Shown here: positions 11,325-21,302 of the stretch, piece after piece
Layout of the letters: the number at the start of each line of letters is the position of its first letter
Numbering within the stretch: the stretch's first letter is position 1
NCBI RefSeq assembly: GCF_025766255.1
Contig: NW_026516703.1
Location: 62,001-126,000 of the forward strand
Direction: 5' to 3'
DNA from: Zychaea mexicana
Taxonomy: Eukaryota; Mucoromycota; Mucoromycetes; Mucorales; Lichtheimiaceae
Length of the DNA stretch: 64,000 bases
Program-made: the position numbers and the translations under genes
The notes under the pieces: model-generated
Databases searched by the model: none
Seen by the model: the letters and a program-made list of their open reading frames with translations, nothing else
Told to the model about the DNA's origin: nothing

Positions 11325-12106
11325 AGTCTCATATTTTGAAATTATAAGATGTATGAAATGGATAAAAATTGAATTTTGTTAAAATGAAAAATAATCATAA
11401 TGGATAATAATAATAAAGATAATTTAGAAGATATAATTCATGAAGATTCATTTTTAAAGAATATAAAACGAATGTTTATAATGAAACAAATAGAGACTCA
11501 TAATATAAAAAAGTTTAATATAGAATTTGATGAAATAACAAAATCTTTTAAAATTTATATAATAAAAGGAAAAGAAGATTATTATATTAACTATAAAATA
11601 AAAAGAAGAAAAAAACAAAAAGAAAAAAATAATATAAAAAAAAGAAAAGTAATTTATAATGAAATTAATAATAATCAAAATAAAAAAGAGAAAATATATA
11701 ATAATTCATCTGAATCTAATATTAAAGATAATATGAATTCTCCTTGTAATATATTTGAACAAATAAATTTAAATAAAAATGAAAAAGAACAAAACATTGT
11801 TACTAATATTAATACTAATGTTAATAATATTGTTAATACAGATGAAAATATAAAGGTTGATCCAAAATTTAATAAAAATAATGTCCAAAATAATTATAAA
11901 AATGATGTCTCAAATAATTATAAAAATGATGAATTATGTAATAATTCATATAAATATATAAAACTTTTTATTAAAATAAATAATATTAATAACTGTAATA
12001 AAAGTATATATGTAAAGACAATATTATTAGAAATAGAAAACATATTTAAAAAGTATGGATTAATAAAAAAAATTGCATGAGATGGATAAATTAAAAATAT
12101 GGGACC
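11325..12106 (+). mobile_element. AT-rich TA-flanked cassette inside gene B (left arm)
   Basis: This 782-bp block is much richer in A+T than its surroundings. Its ends form an imperfect inverted repeat of about 20 bp (AGTCTCATATTTT at one end, GGTCCCATATTTT reading in from the other). TA flanks both sides (11323-11324 and 12107-12108). It splits gene B coding sequence: DEWSTSII just before, YYPNEFHSGECVAQITKDE just after. It contains one Asn/Lys-rich frame and no transposase I recognise. The copy in the right arm is 781 bp. It is best read as a non-autonomous element or captured foreign DNA; the TIR assignment is inferred from the ends alone. Confidence 0.6.
11400..12080 (+). CDS. Asn/Lys-rich 226-residue frame in AT-rich cassette
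   Basis: I do not recognise this protein. It starts MDNNNKDNLEDII and is dominated by Asn, Lys and Ile, with a strongly basic stretch near residues 68-80 (KIKRRKKQKEKNN), Asn runs and repeated NNYKND units. No signal peptide, membrane segment or catalytic motif is visible. Codon use is almost wholly A/T at third positions, unlike every other gene in the window. This suggests a foreign or AT-biased origin, such as an organelle, an AT-rich endosymbiont or a mobile element. The frame is open here but carries a stop and a frame change in the right arm. It could also be a chance frame in AT-rich DNA with few stops. Confidence 0.4.
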   Translation: MDNNNKDNLEDIIHEDSFLKNIKRMFIMKQIETHNIKKFNIEFDEITKSFKIYIIKGKEDYYINYKIKRRKKQKEKNNIKKRKVIYNEINNNQNKKEKIYNNSSESNIKDNMNSPCNIFEQINLNKNEKEQNIVTNINTNVNNIVNTDENIKVDPKFNKNNVQNNYKNDVSNNYKNDELCNNSYKYIKLFIKINNINNCNKSIYVKTILLEIENIFKKYGLIKKIA

Positions 12107-13040
12107 TATCTTCCATATTACCCTAATGAATTTCATAGTGGTGAATGCGTGGCTCAAATAACAAAAGATGAAATCATTGTGTTACAAACCATCGCTGGAT
12201 TTGTCTCCTCGTCGAATGAAGCACCATATGGTAGTAAAGTCGATCTTATAGCCACAGCATGTTTTGATGGGAAATTACATGACCTTAGTAGCAACGAGTG
12301 GAAAAAAGATAAAGCTTGCAATTCGATTGTTCTCAAACAACAGGCAAAAAACATTCGAACCAATGCTACAATCTTGTCAAGACTCCTGCGGATGGGCTGC
12401 TCCGAATCGATTATTGCCATAGATTGGAAAGGTTAGTAAAAACGTTTCATCTATATTTAATACACTTTATAATAGATACTTAAAATATTATCTTAAATTC
12501 AAGAGGGACCAGCGGCTACGCGTATACCTTATCGTTTACCAATGGTGTCTTTCTTACAAAGAAGCACACGGAATTGATGATACCAAAGCGTATAACCCAA
12601 CTGCAATCATTCAAGGAAACATTAAAGTTTATGTTCATATGGAAGGTAATAAATTATTGCATGATATTCGGGAACTATATCAGGTGAACACCAGTACCAG
12701 TGATAGTCAATTTTTATCTGTGACACATAGAATCATCTGCTCAACATGGTCGCAAGTGTTGATCAAAAGCCAAACAAAGATGCTCTTCGTGGTATCGTTA
12801 ACTTCACAGATGCCGGCACCAACACCTCCAATATCCCTCCAGTCATGGTAGCAACCCCAAAATCTCATAAACGAAACAATGATCAAGTCGATCAGTGAAA
12901 AATTATCGGAAATTCTCCTTCTTTATTACTACACAAATTACTACACAGACAACAGCAGCTTTTTTCATTTACTGATAAACCTTCCAAACACACATTTCAT
13001 CTAACTCATTATTCTTCCATCAAACCTATGTACAGCAAAC

Positions 13041-13672
13041 ATGCAAACATTTCAGCCTTTTCTTTTTCGAAAACAAGATTATCATTATTACATATTTTCT
13101 CCTGCTAACATAATAATACTTATACAATCAGAGCTCAACATTGCTGATAAGGCCGGGGCAGCAGATGCGATTGTTGTTAAAGATGCTTTGTACATGCGCA
13201 TGTCGGACAGAATTTTCGGTATTGCCGAGTTACCAAGCGACGTTGCCAGTAAATTAAACATTGAAAAAGTTGACCACGAAGCAGTTGCAATTAGTAATAT
13301 AGCTGCCCGAAAAGATCCATTGTTGCCTCAAAAACATAGCACGCAGCTGATGTACCCTGATGGGTCTACAAGTAAAGAAAAGGACGACTTGTATACTTTT
13401 ATTGCTTCACAGCTCGGCACAAGTATGCTGTAACTCCTATGCACACCCGAGGAGTTCACATTGTTTCAGAGATTTATGCAATCGTTGAATGGTGCTGAGC
13501 CAAAACCGTCCGATTGGATGCGTTATAGCCAGTTATGGAATCAAAGCAACAATACAAATGGTGAAAATATATTTTACAAACACCGGAAAGCCTCAAAACC
13601 CACTACAACGTATGAAAAGCAGCCCAGTCAGCCAGCGATACTAAAATGCAAAACAGCACAGTAGTCAACACG
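13041..13672 (+). pseudogene. Fragment resembling gene A C-terminus (left arm)
   Basis: Two frames here (13041-13433 and 13461-13664, with a frame change between) parallel the 280-residue gene A frame. RIFGIAELPSDVASKLNI matches ETFGVSRMAVDVAEELGI in pattern. A KYILQTPESLKTHYNVWK reading matches FYKTPDHLQLHFERWN, and ILQSPSR matches DLQSPSR. Internal stops and shifts show it is a remnant. It lies just downstream of gene B on the same strand and opposite to gene A, so each arm holds two relics of the gene A family. Confidence 0.5.
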
Positions 13673-13728
13673 ATGACTGAAATTCTACAATCACCGAGTC
13701 GAAACGCTAGTGACCCACCACCAGCTAT

Positions 13729-15558
13729 GTCAACTATCCAATGAAATGACTGTTAGTAATCTAATTATGAAATCAGTTAGACGGGACCGCGTCAATAACT
13801 GTGTTTGCTTTTCCTCAGACTCCAACTGTCTAATTCTCTTTTTAACGAGGTACAAAATATCCATATCTAGCTTTTCTGTAATACAAAGATTGTCAGCAAA
13901 TTGCTGAAAATGGCATTTTCGCTCTTTGTAGAAAGGACCGGCACGGCAGAGGGTGCTTCTTCAAGCTCATCATTCTCATCTACTAAACATATTCTTGTAT
14001 TGATATACAAAATACATTTTTTCTTACACATATCATGTAATAAAGTTTTACCTGGTCTTTCGCTGTGATGCTTTAAAAGGCCATCAACACGTTGCTCTAA
14101 ACTTTGAACCTCGTGGATATCCTCGTCCTCATCATCGGGAATAATCGCGATTGTGGAGGTATCATCATTTTGGCTCGTGAGTGTACCGAGAAGCTGATTC
14201 AATTCAGTATCAACTTCCCAATCAACACCAGGCTGGGTAGTTTCCTCCCACAGGTCTCCAAAGTCAGAAGTCCAGTGCGTCGGAAGCAGTTTGCAATGGT
14301 TACTTCTTAAACCTGCTCCCAGGCAATAATTGACCAGTCCAAAGCTTGCTTAAACGATACTTTATAAAGATCGTTCAATTCGCCAGTACTGTATCGGATC
14401 ATAGCTTGGCGATACAAGCAACTCCTAATGATATTGATTTGATCAGTACTTTTCCCATTTATTTAAAATTGCAAATACTGATATCAGTATCTGAAAATTT
14501 GTGTTCTTACTTATAGTTCTTTTTGAATGATGCGATAATGCCTGCATCCAAAGGCTGGTAATGGGCAGTTGTGTTTGGTGGTAACAAACAAAGCTCGATG
14601 TTACTCAACTCAATATCAAGGTTGACATGCGACGGTGCATAATCGAGCAAAAGCAGTGCCTTTTTGCTTTTATGAGCAGCGAAGACAGCTGAATCTAATT
14701 TACGTAGCACCAGATGTCCTTTGTCATCTATGCCTTTGTATATAATAATACTTGTAAATGTCAGCAACTACATAAGATAATAAAGATGCAGAATATAAGC
14801 ACTCGATATGTAAACATTGGTTTTTGTTTCAACGTTAAGCATACTTTTTTTGCACCAGAGTCTCTTCCTCCAGGATGACGGCCAATGAAGTATGGTCCGA
14901 GGTTATGGGTACCATCACCATTACATGCAAGGACAACGGTCACTGGACTTTTGTCTACCTTCAGACCACCAACTGGAGCATCAGAAATTGTGCGACGTGT
15001 ACTTGCTTATAAAACAATCCAGTCTCATCAATGTTGTAGATGCGTTCCGGTGGAAAATTGGCAACCTTAGCTTTTACAACATCGACAGCTTGTTGGACGG
15101 CGCGCTCATCGACGCCAATAGCACCAGATTCGCCATGGATGCTATATGTCTTTAGGTTGTGACGTTTCATGAACCTAGTCATCCATCCATCCGAGAACTG
15201 GAAATCATCGATACCCCAAGCGTCTTGCCTGAATTTTGGCTTTGCAAAACGATGGAAGTACGGTTGAATGGCTGAATGACAGAAGCCATACTGGCCACAA
15301 ACTTCTAGTTCTTCTTTCAATTGTGGTGGAGCAGGCGAGTTTTACGCTAGCCTCGGCCATCCCCAAAACTCGCTCCTTTGTTCCTCAAATTGTTAGAAAT
15401 GGTTGATTGGCCTATGGTTGATTGGCCTGATGTATAATTTAACTTGAATTCCTCCGTTTCCACTGTGCAAGGCGGCGTTGACTGATTTTTGTATCCTTTT
15501 CCTTGTGCTGGATAATAGCAAGCTTTTGACGGAGGGAAAGAGTATGAGTTTGCTTCAT
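13729..15558 (-). pseudogene. pogo/Tigger-like transposase remnant (left arm)
   Basis: Reading leftwards from 15558, a CENP-B-type N-terminus (MKQTHTLSLRQKLAIIQHKE) is followed by FQFSDGWMTRFMKRHNL. The DDD catalytic pieces are NIDETGLFYK, LLLLDYAPSH and TTAHYQPLDAGIIASFKKNYK. A C-terminal tail LDMDILYLVKKRIRQLESEE ends the remnant. Frame changes occur after the N-terminus and after ETGLFYKQ, and possible introns interrupt the rest. The same breaks are present in the right arm, so it was dead before the arms were duplicated. I could not identify its terminal repeats. Confidence 0.75.
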
Positions 15559-17722
15559 AGTGAGAAGTGAGAAGGTAGTAAAGTAATCAAGCTTTAAGAC
15601 AGCAAGCATCTATTTACTGTGTATATAGTGTAACAGACGAAAACCCCACTCATTATATCGGGCATCGAATTCGGTAGGGTGATCATTCGCTAAGCCGATC
15701 ACGTTTGGGACATGACTGAGGTGATCGGCTTAGCGAGCGGGCACTATTTTGTGTGGATTACCCAAAGGAAGAACAAGAAACCGCAAGTAGATTATATACC
15801 TCTCTAGGCTCTCAATATATGTATGTATATTAGCTACCGGTTTTCTTTATCTTTTGATTCGTATCATCGGTTCACTGATCACATCGATCAACAGCCTTTC
15901 CTTAATCTCCCTCCCTCTCTCTTTATCTCTTTACAACAAAGTCTTACAAGCTCATATAAATGTATATATCCATTTAATAGCTTTTAAGGATAGAGTATAG
16001 TCTACTCTTTATATACTCTTGATCAACGTGATGCTTATGCGCAGTAGATGCATATGGATATATTTCTGTAAGTGACATCCAAATCAGTTCACTATGTATT
16101 ATAAGTTTAATATGCTAATCTCACACTATTTTCACCTACCAATACTATGCAAATACCCATTAGAAAATATAATGCGCGCGCCCACTGGGATGTTCTCGCA
16201 GTCAAAGCTTGGCCGACATATTTGTCGTGCTGTTTATGATGTATAATACGTTCTCACAACAGTATTGACAAACGCTCGTTCACAGACAGCGCTGCCGTAC
16301 AATAATCACCACCCAAAGAGACAGAGTTGAGAGTACTGGCCAAGTATGACAAAGTAATATACCTACACCGCGTAATACGTTGATCAGTTTGATAAGTCAT
16401 TTTCTCCCTTTTATATATGTATCTTTATTTTCGACTCTCAGCATATGGAAATAACTACTAGATATTGTCTGTAACAGCATATGAATGACAGCTCCTTTAG
16501 TGGCTATGACGTCACTCAACCGAGTTTTATTATATCAAATATCTGCTGCTGTCCTGAGATTGGCATCATTATTATTACTATCATATGGAAATAAGAGTGA
16601 GACTCGTGATTACGGTAATGGTAAATGATCAGTTTGTTTTCGCCTCTCATATCATTTTTTTGTAACTACAAGTGTTACGAGCTCTAAATAATAGTAGGTG
16701 GGACCTGTGTCGAGCCAAGACAAAAAGTATGAGATTTGGATGAATGAATCAGCAATATTGCTCTCATACTGCCTGTTTTTTATTTTTGAGTTTGTAGTGA
16801 GGCAAGAAACAATTCAATGAAGATATAGAGAGGATTATATCTTTTAGTGAGCTGCGGGTGTAAGTAGGTCGGACAACAGATGCGGGCTTTATGCACTGAT
16901 ACTGAACAAGCTCGAAAACAGCATCTCGTTGTTGTATAGATTAATTCGTCTGACGGAATTATCCACAGTACGAGAGCCTCTGTGAACGTATCCTGTACCA
17001 TGATAATGACTGAAAATGGGGTTTTAGAAGGTATTGAATCGAGTTGGCACCATTAAATGTATTTATTGATTTACATACATATTAACTTGTGCGTGTGAAT
17101 AACCTCTATGTATTCTATAAGAGTGACAGTGCTGTACTAACACCTCCAGAGTAGTATGTCATTAAAATTTGATTATTGTGGACGTTCCTTGTGCGATAAT
17201 TTAACGAAGGAGTTCCATTGATCGCATTGATCTAGATAATACATCATCAGATGTCGTTTAACGAGCTAATTCACTGAAATGTGTGTTATAATATCGGTTA
17301 TCGCTGATGCCTCATACATGCCTGTCTAGCTTTTACGTCAAAAAGATAAAAAAGTAAAAGTGGTATGATAAGCTTATACTACATCGAACTATTTGCTTTA
17401 AGGGGCAAAGGCTGGCTGAAGCTAAAAAAAATTATGGTGGTGGCTGTAATTTCAGGCCCTAGTAATATTCCGTGGAAGAATACTAATTTTTTATTTTGTT
17501 TTCTGAGGTCGAGGCATGGCGCTTTTATAAAGCCGCGTTCTTGTGATGATTAAGATAGCAAAGGTTTATTGTGAAGTTACAATGCTATCTGTAGTATTAC
17601 TAGGTATACAGTAGTCACGGTAATAGTTACTGTTTATGTAGCTAGGGATCATGTACACGGTTTTGTGGAGTATGCCTTGCAATGGTTTTGCGTCGTGCTC
17701 TTTTTTTTTTATTTTTGGGATA
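15559..17722. other. Non-coding stretch of left arm between Tigger and gene A
   Basis: No gene is supported. It contains a strong stem-loop (15687-15736) and a 73-codon frame at 16780-17001 with no recognisable feature. The mirror copy is 21303-23466. Confidence 0.6.
15687..15736. repeat. 16-bp perfect stem, 18-bp loop (left arm)
   Basis: TCGCTAAGCCGATCAC at 15687-15702 is the exact reverse complement of 15721-15736, with an 18-bp loop. The mirror copy is at 23289-23338. It lies about 130 bp upstream of the Tigger start, so it may be part of that element's sub-terminal region. The core TAAGCCGATC recurs once in gene space near 40399. Confidence 0.6.
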
Positions 17723-19120
17723 TTAACATTGACACGGAACAAGGGTTCTGATGGTATACTTGACGACGCTAGCGCAGGCGCTATTCTTCTTTCTGCGGAG
17801 GGTTAATGGGTTTGTATCGTCGTTGCAGATGTTGATACCGTTGCTGTTGTTTGAGCAGTTGCCGATGCTGGGAATGACGGCTGGTGTTGCGGTGCTGTTA
17901 AGGGAGGTGTAATCGCAAATGGTGGACGTGAAGGGGTAAGGGGTATTGGCAGGTAGCATAGATTGCCCTCTACTCGGTGATTGAAGATCTTCTCTCATTG
18001 TATCGCAAACACCATTACTGAGTGCAGTACTTGCACTTGTCATTCTCCTTTCGTTCCAGCGCTCAAAATGTAACTGTAGATGGTCTGGTGTTTTATAGAA
18101 TATCGTTGATCCATCGATTTCCTTCAAGGTGCATGTATTCCACTTTTTAGCCAGGTCTACCCATTGTGATGAATTGATACTTCCCTTCGGTATGATGTTG
18201 TTGAACTTGATGAATTCATCTTGGCTATGGATCGGCGTTACAGCGTATTCAACACCTTGCTTGTCAGCAAGAAACACATATCGTTTGTTTTTTGGATTTG
18301 CTGTCGAGCCGGATGGTAGCAATATGTTTATGCTTATGTCAAGAGCGTGTGGGCGTACCATGGGTAAATGTTGGTCGTGTTGTTGCTGCGTTACCACCGT
18401 CGCTAAGTGTATACCAAGCTCCTCTGCAACATCAACTGCCATTCTCGATACACCAAAAGTTTCATCAGATGCCTTCAAATGTAAGCCTGGCGTGAGAATG
18501 CCTGCGCGGTGTTCCACAATAGTTCCACCAGTTGCCACAATGCCAAGTTTCATTCTTAGATACATAGTGCCTCGGTGAGCCAGGGGTCATAATGACCTTT
18601 ATGCAGACGCTGATAGCGATTCATGGTGCCAACCTCTTTTTAGATTAAAAACTCTTTATAAGTAATGCAATATAATAAAAAGGCATGCTACATATGCTTC
18701 TTACTCTGATATTGTGTCGAAGGCGATTTTAAGCCAAAAAACAATGGGCCTTGTGGGGTCCAGCTCCACTAGAACCAATAGCGCGTATACTGTTTTCATG
18801 AACCCCTCCCTCGAGAGAGTTGGTACCGCGACAACAGCGATATAGTGGTAAGCCTGCTTTCTTGTCGTATCCAATTCTAAACTACATCGGCACATCAGGA
18901 TGGTCTTAAATTTGGCCTTCATAATTCGTCTTGAGCATATTTTGAGCTTGATGGCGAGCATCATTGTCGAATAATCTTCGTCCTGTCCTTGTGCAGATGA
19001 GGTTGCCATACTCCGTGAACAGGTTTTGAACAGCCGGCCCGAGTTCGTTTGGTGGTGGCACAAACCGCTTTACCCTTCGCACAATCCAAGAAGGGTTGCT
19101 GTTGAGCATGTATGTTCAAG
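17723..19120 (-). pseudogene. Gene A, left copy, truncated at the palindrome centre
   Basis: This is the mirror of 19905-21302. It contains the VPPPNELGPAVQNLF block, the RCCRGTNSLEGGVHE block, RYQRLHKGHYDPWLTEAL and the 280-residue C-terminal frame (17723-18565). It carries the same three in-frame stops and the same shift as the right copy. Homology to the right copy stops at 19120, so the 5' exons are missing and the sequence upstream is unrelated. The 280-residue frame itself is open. Confidence 0.65.
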
Positions 19121-19904
19121 GCTATATACACAAAACGTGCCCAGTTTCTTACCGTTGGTAAAGCCATAGCTGACCCGTATGATACCACAAGGAGCTTTTG
19201 TTGCAATATCCTCGGCTAGCCTGTGGTCACGTCCGATTGCTTATGTGGAGATAACTCAAAACGGGCATCAAGTTAGTTTAATATGTAAGCTTTTTTAAGA
19301 AAAGCTCGCTATAAATGTATATAACTATTTATATGCTGCTAGCGTATGCGTGATAAATAATGTCGCCATCTCAGGTGCAATAATCAGTATATATGAGAAG
19401 ACTTTAGCCGATCTCGGTCTACCACTGTTTACGATCACATTACCTACGTCCATGCTACGATTCAAAAGAAAAATCGCTGTGCCAGCAACAGCACTGTAAT
19501 ACATGTAGCTCAACAGATGCAGAAACGCCATGTATCACAATGAACTCGAACTCGCCTAAAGATGCTTTGTGCGAAGACGACGGAAACTTGGAAGAGCTGT
19601 CGTCATCTGATGAAGAAGCGGACGACGTTTGCAACAATCAAATTACATCGGCAACTCCAATAATTGCTGACTCTATACAGACCGACATAGCCAGCTTTGA
19701 AGCACAGCAGTATATCATAGTTCGCACCAAACCAACCAAAATCCATCAAGAGTTTAAAAAGATATATGATTTCATGGCATTCATTAAATACCCAAGCGCC
19801 ACACGCTTGCAAAGGAGTTCAGCCGCCGACTACGGGATGCAATCTTCGTTGTGGATCCTCACGGTAGACGAAAAGTGGAGGAATACCTAGCAAACAAGGA
19901 CTTA
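19121..19904. other. Unique spacer at the centre of the palindrome
   Basis: Homology between arms ends at 19120 and 19905 (sum 39025). The 784 bp between are not self-complementary. The right part (from 19540) carries the 5' coding part of the right gene A copy. The left part has no recognisable gene, only a 68-codon frame at 19325-19531 on the minus strand. A unique spacer of this size argues against a simple read-through artefact. Confidence 0.85.
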
Positions 19905-21302
19905 CTTGGACATACATGCTCAACAGCAACCCTTCTTGGATTGTGCGAAGGGTAAAGCGGTTTGTGCCACCACCAAACGAACTCGGGCCGGCTGTTCAAA
20001 ACCTGTTCACGGAGTATGGCAACCTCATCTGCACAAGGACAGGACGAAGATTATTCGACAATGATGCTCGCCATCAAGCTCAAAATATGCTCAAGACGAA
20101 TTATGAAGGCCAAATTTAAGACCATCCTGATGTGCCGATGTAGTTTAGAATTGGATACGACAAGAAAGCAGGCTTACCACTATATCGCTGTTGTCGCGGT
20201 ACCAACTCTCTCGAGGGAGGGGTTCATGAAAACAGTATACGCGCTATTGGTTCTAGTGGAGCTGGACCCCACAAGGCCCATTGTTTTTTGGCTTAAAATC
20301 GCCTTCGACACAATATCAGAGTAAGAAGCATATGTAGCATGCCTTTTTATTATATTGCATTACTTATAAAGAGTTTTTAATCTAAAAAGAGGTTGGCACC
20401 ATGAATCGCTATCAGCGTCTGCATAAAGGTCATTATGACCCCTGGCTCACCGAGGCACTATGTATCTAAGAATGAAACTTGGCATTGTGGCAACTGGTGG
20501 AACTATTGTGGAACACCGCGCAGGCATTCTCACGCCAGGCTTACATTTGAAGGCATCTGATGAAACTTTTGGTGTATCGAGAATGGCAGTTGATGTTGCA
20601 GAGGAGCTTGGTATACACTTAGCGACGGTGGTAACGCAGCAACAACACGACCAACATTTACCCATGGTACGCCCACACGCTCTTGACATAAGCATAAACA
20701 TATTGCTACCATCCGGCTCGACAGCAAATCCAAAAAACAAACGATATGTGTTTCTTGCTGACAAGCAAGGTGTTGAATACGCTGTAACGCCGATCCATAG
20801 CCAAGATGAATTCATCAAGTTCAACAACATCATACCGAAGGGAAGTATCAATTCATCACAATGGGTAGACCTGGCTAAAAAGTGGAATACATGCACCTTG
20901 AAGGAAATCGATGGATCAACGATATTCTATAAAACACCAGACCATCTACAGTTACATTTTGAGCGCTGGAACGAAAGGAGAATGACAAGTGCAAGTACTG
21001 CACTCAGTAATGGTGTTTGCGATACAATGAGAGAAGATCTTCAATCACCGAGTAGAGGGCAATCTATGCTACCTGCCAATACCCCTTACCCCTTCACGTC
21101 CACCATTTGCGATTACACCTCCCTTAACAGCACCGCAACACCAGCCGTCATTCCCAGCATCGGCAACTGCTCAAACAACAGCAACGGTATCAACATCTGC
21201 AACGACGATACAAACCCATTAACCCTCCGCAGAAAGAAGAATAGCGCCTGCGCTAGCGTCGTCAAGTATACCATCAGAACCCTTGTTCCGTGTCAATGTT
21301 AA
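19540..21302 (+). pseudogene. Gene A, right copy with 5' exons: large uncharacterised fungal family
   Basis: It starts MNSNSPKDALCEDDG with an acidic Ser/Asp/Glu stretch. A shifted frame, AIFVVDPHGRRKVEEYLANKDL, then leads into the arm. Next come WIVRRVKRFVPPPNELGP, a TGRRLFDNDARHQAQNMLK block, PLYRCCRGTNSLEGGVHE, RYQRLHKGHYDPWL, and a 280-residue frame (20460-21302) with ETFGVSRMAVDVAEELGI and FYKTPDHLQLHFERWNERR. Three in-frame stops (after GQI, after DVPM, after HCFLA) and a one-base shift before the last block break it. The block order resembles uncharacterised multi-gene families I recall from Mucorales and Agaricomycetes. The function is unknown. Confidence 0.6.

Larger units (their letters stand above)
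9786..12898 (+). pseudogene. Gene B, left arm: multi-exon, PD-(D/E)XK-like, interrupted by AT-rich cassette
   Basis: Exon-like blocks with GT-AG borders run from MEGFITKYSAQ (9786) through 10007-10064, 10138-10371, 10467-10637, a block near 10688-10855, 10928-11039, 11107-11232 and 11281-11324. They resume after the cassette at 12107 and end in TGA at 12898. The 3' half reads KVDLIATACFDGKL...SNEWKK, a D...E-x-K arrangement like PD-(D/E)XK nucleases, then QQAKNIRTNA, IAIDWKGTSGYAYTL, IPKRITQL and FKETLKFMFIWK. I recall similar block order in uncharacterised Mucorales proteins, but no function is established. I could not close one reading frame through the 5' exons or across the cassette. The gene may be broken, or my splice choices may be wrong. 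Confidence 0.5.
2588..19120. repeat. Left arm of the giant palindrome
   Basis: Coordinates in this arm and the right arm add to 39024-39026 over the whole 8.5-19.1 kb stretch (for example 17723 pairs with 21302, 12149 with 26876, 10407 with 28617, 8843 with 30183), showing near-colinear inverted homology. After removal of the 3,066-bp insertion and one TA, the arm is 13,465 bp against 13,466 bp for the right arm. The contents are E1, the outer non-coding region, gene B with the AT-rich cassette, the gene A-like fragment, the Tigger pseudogene, a non-coding stretch and truncated gene A. Confidence 0.92.

Noticed and set aside
17723..18578. 149-residue frame opposite the gene A C-terminus (18129-18578 and its mirror 20447-20896)
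   Set aside because: It lies wholly within the opposite strand of the 280-residue frame and has no recognisable domain.
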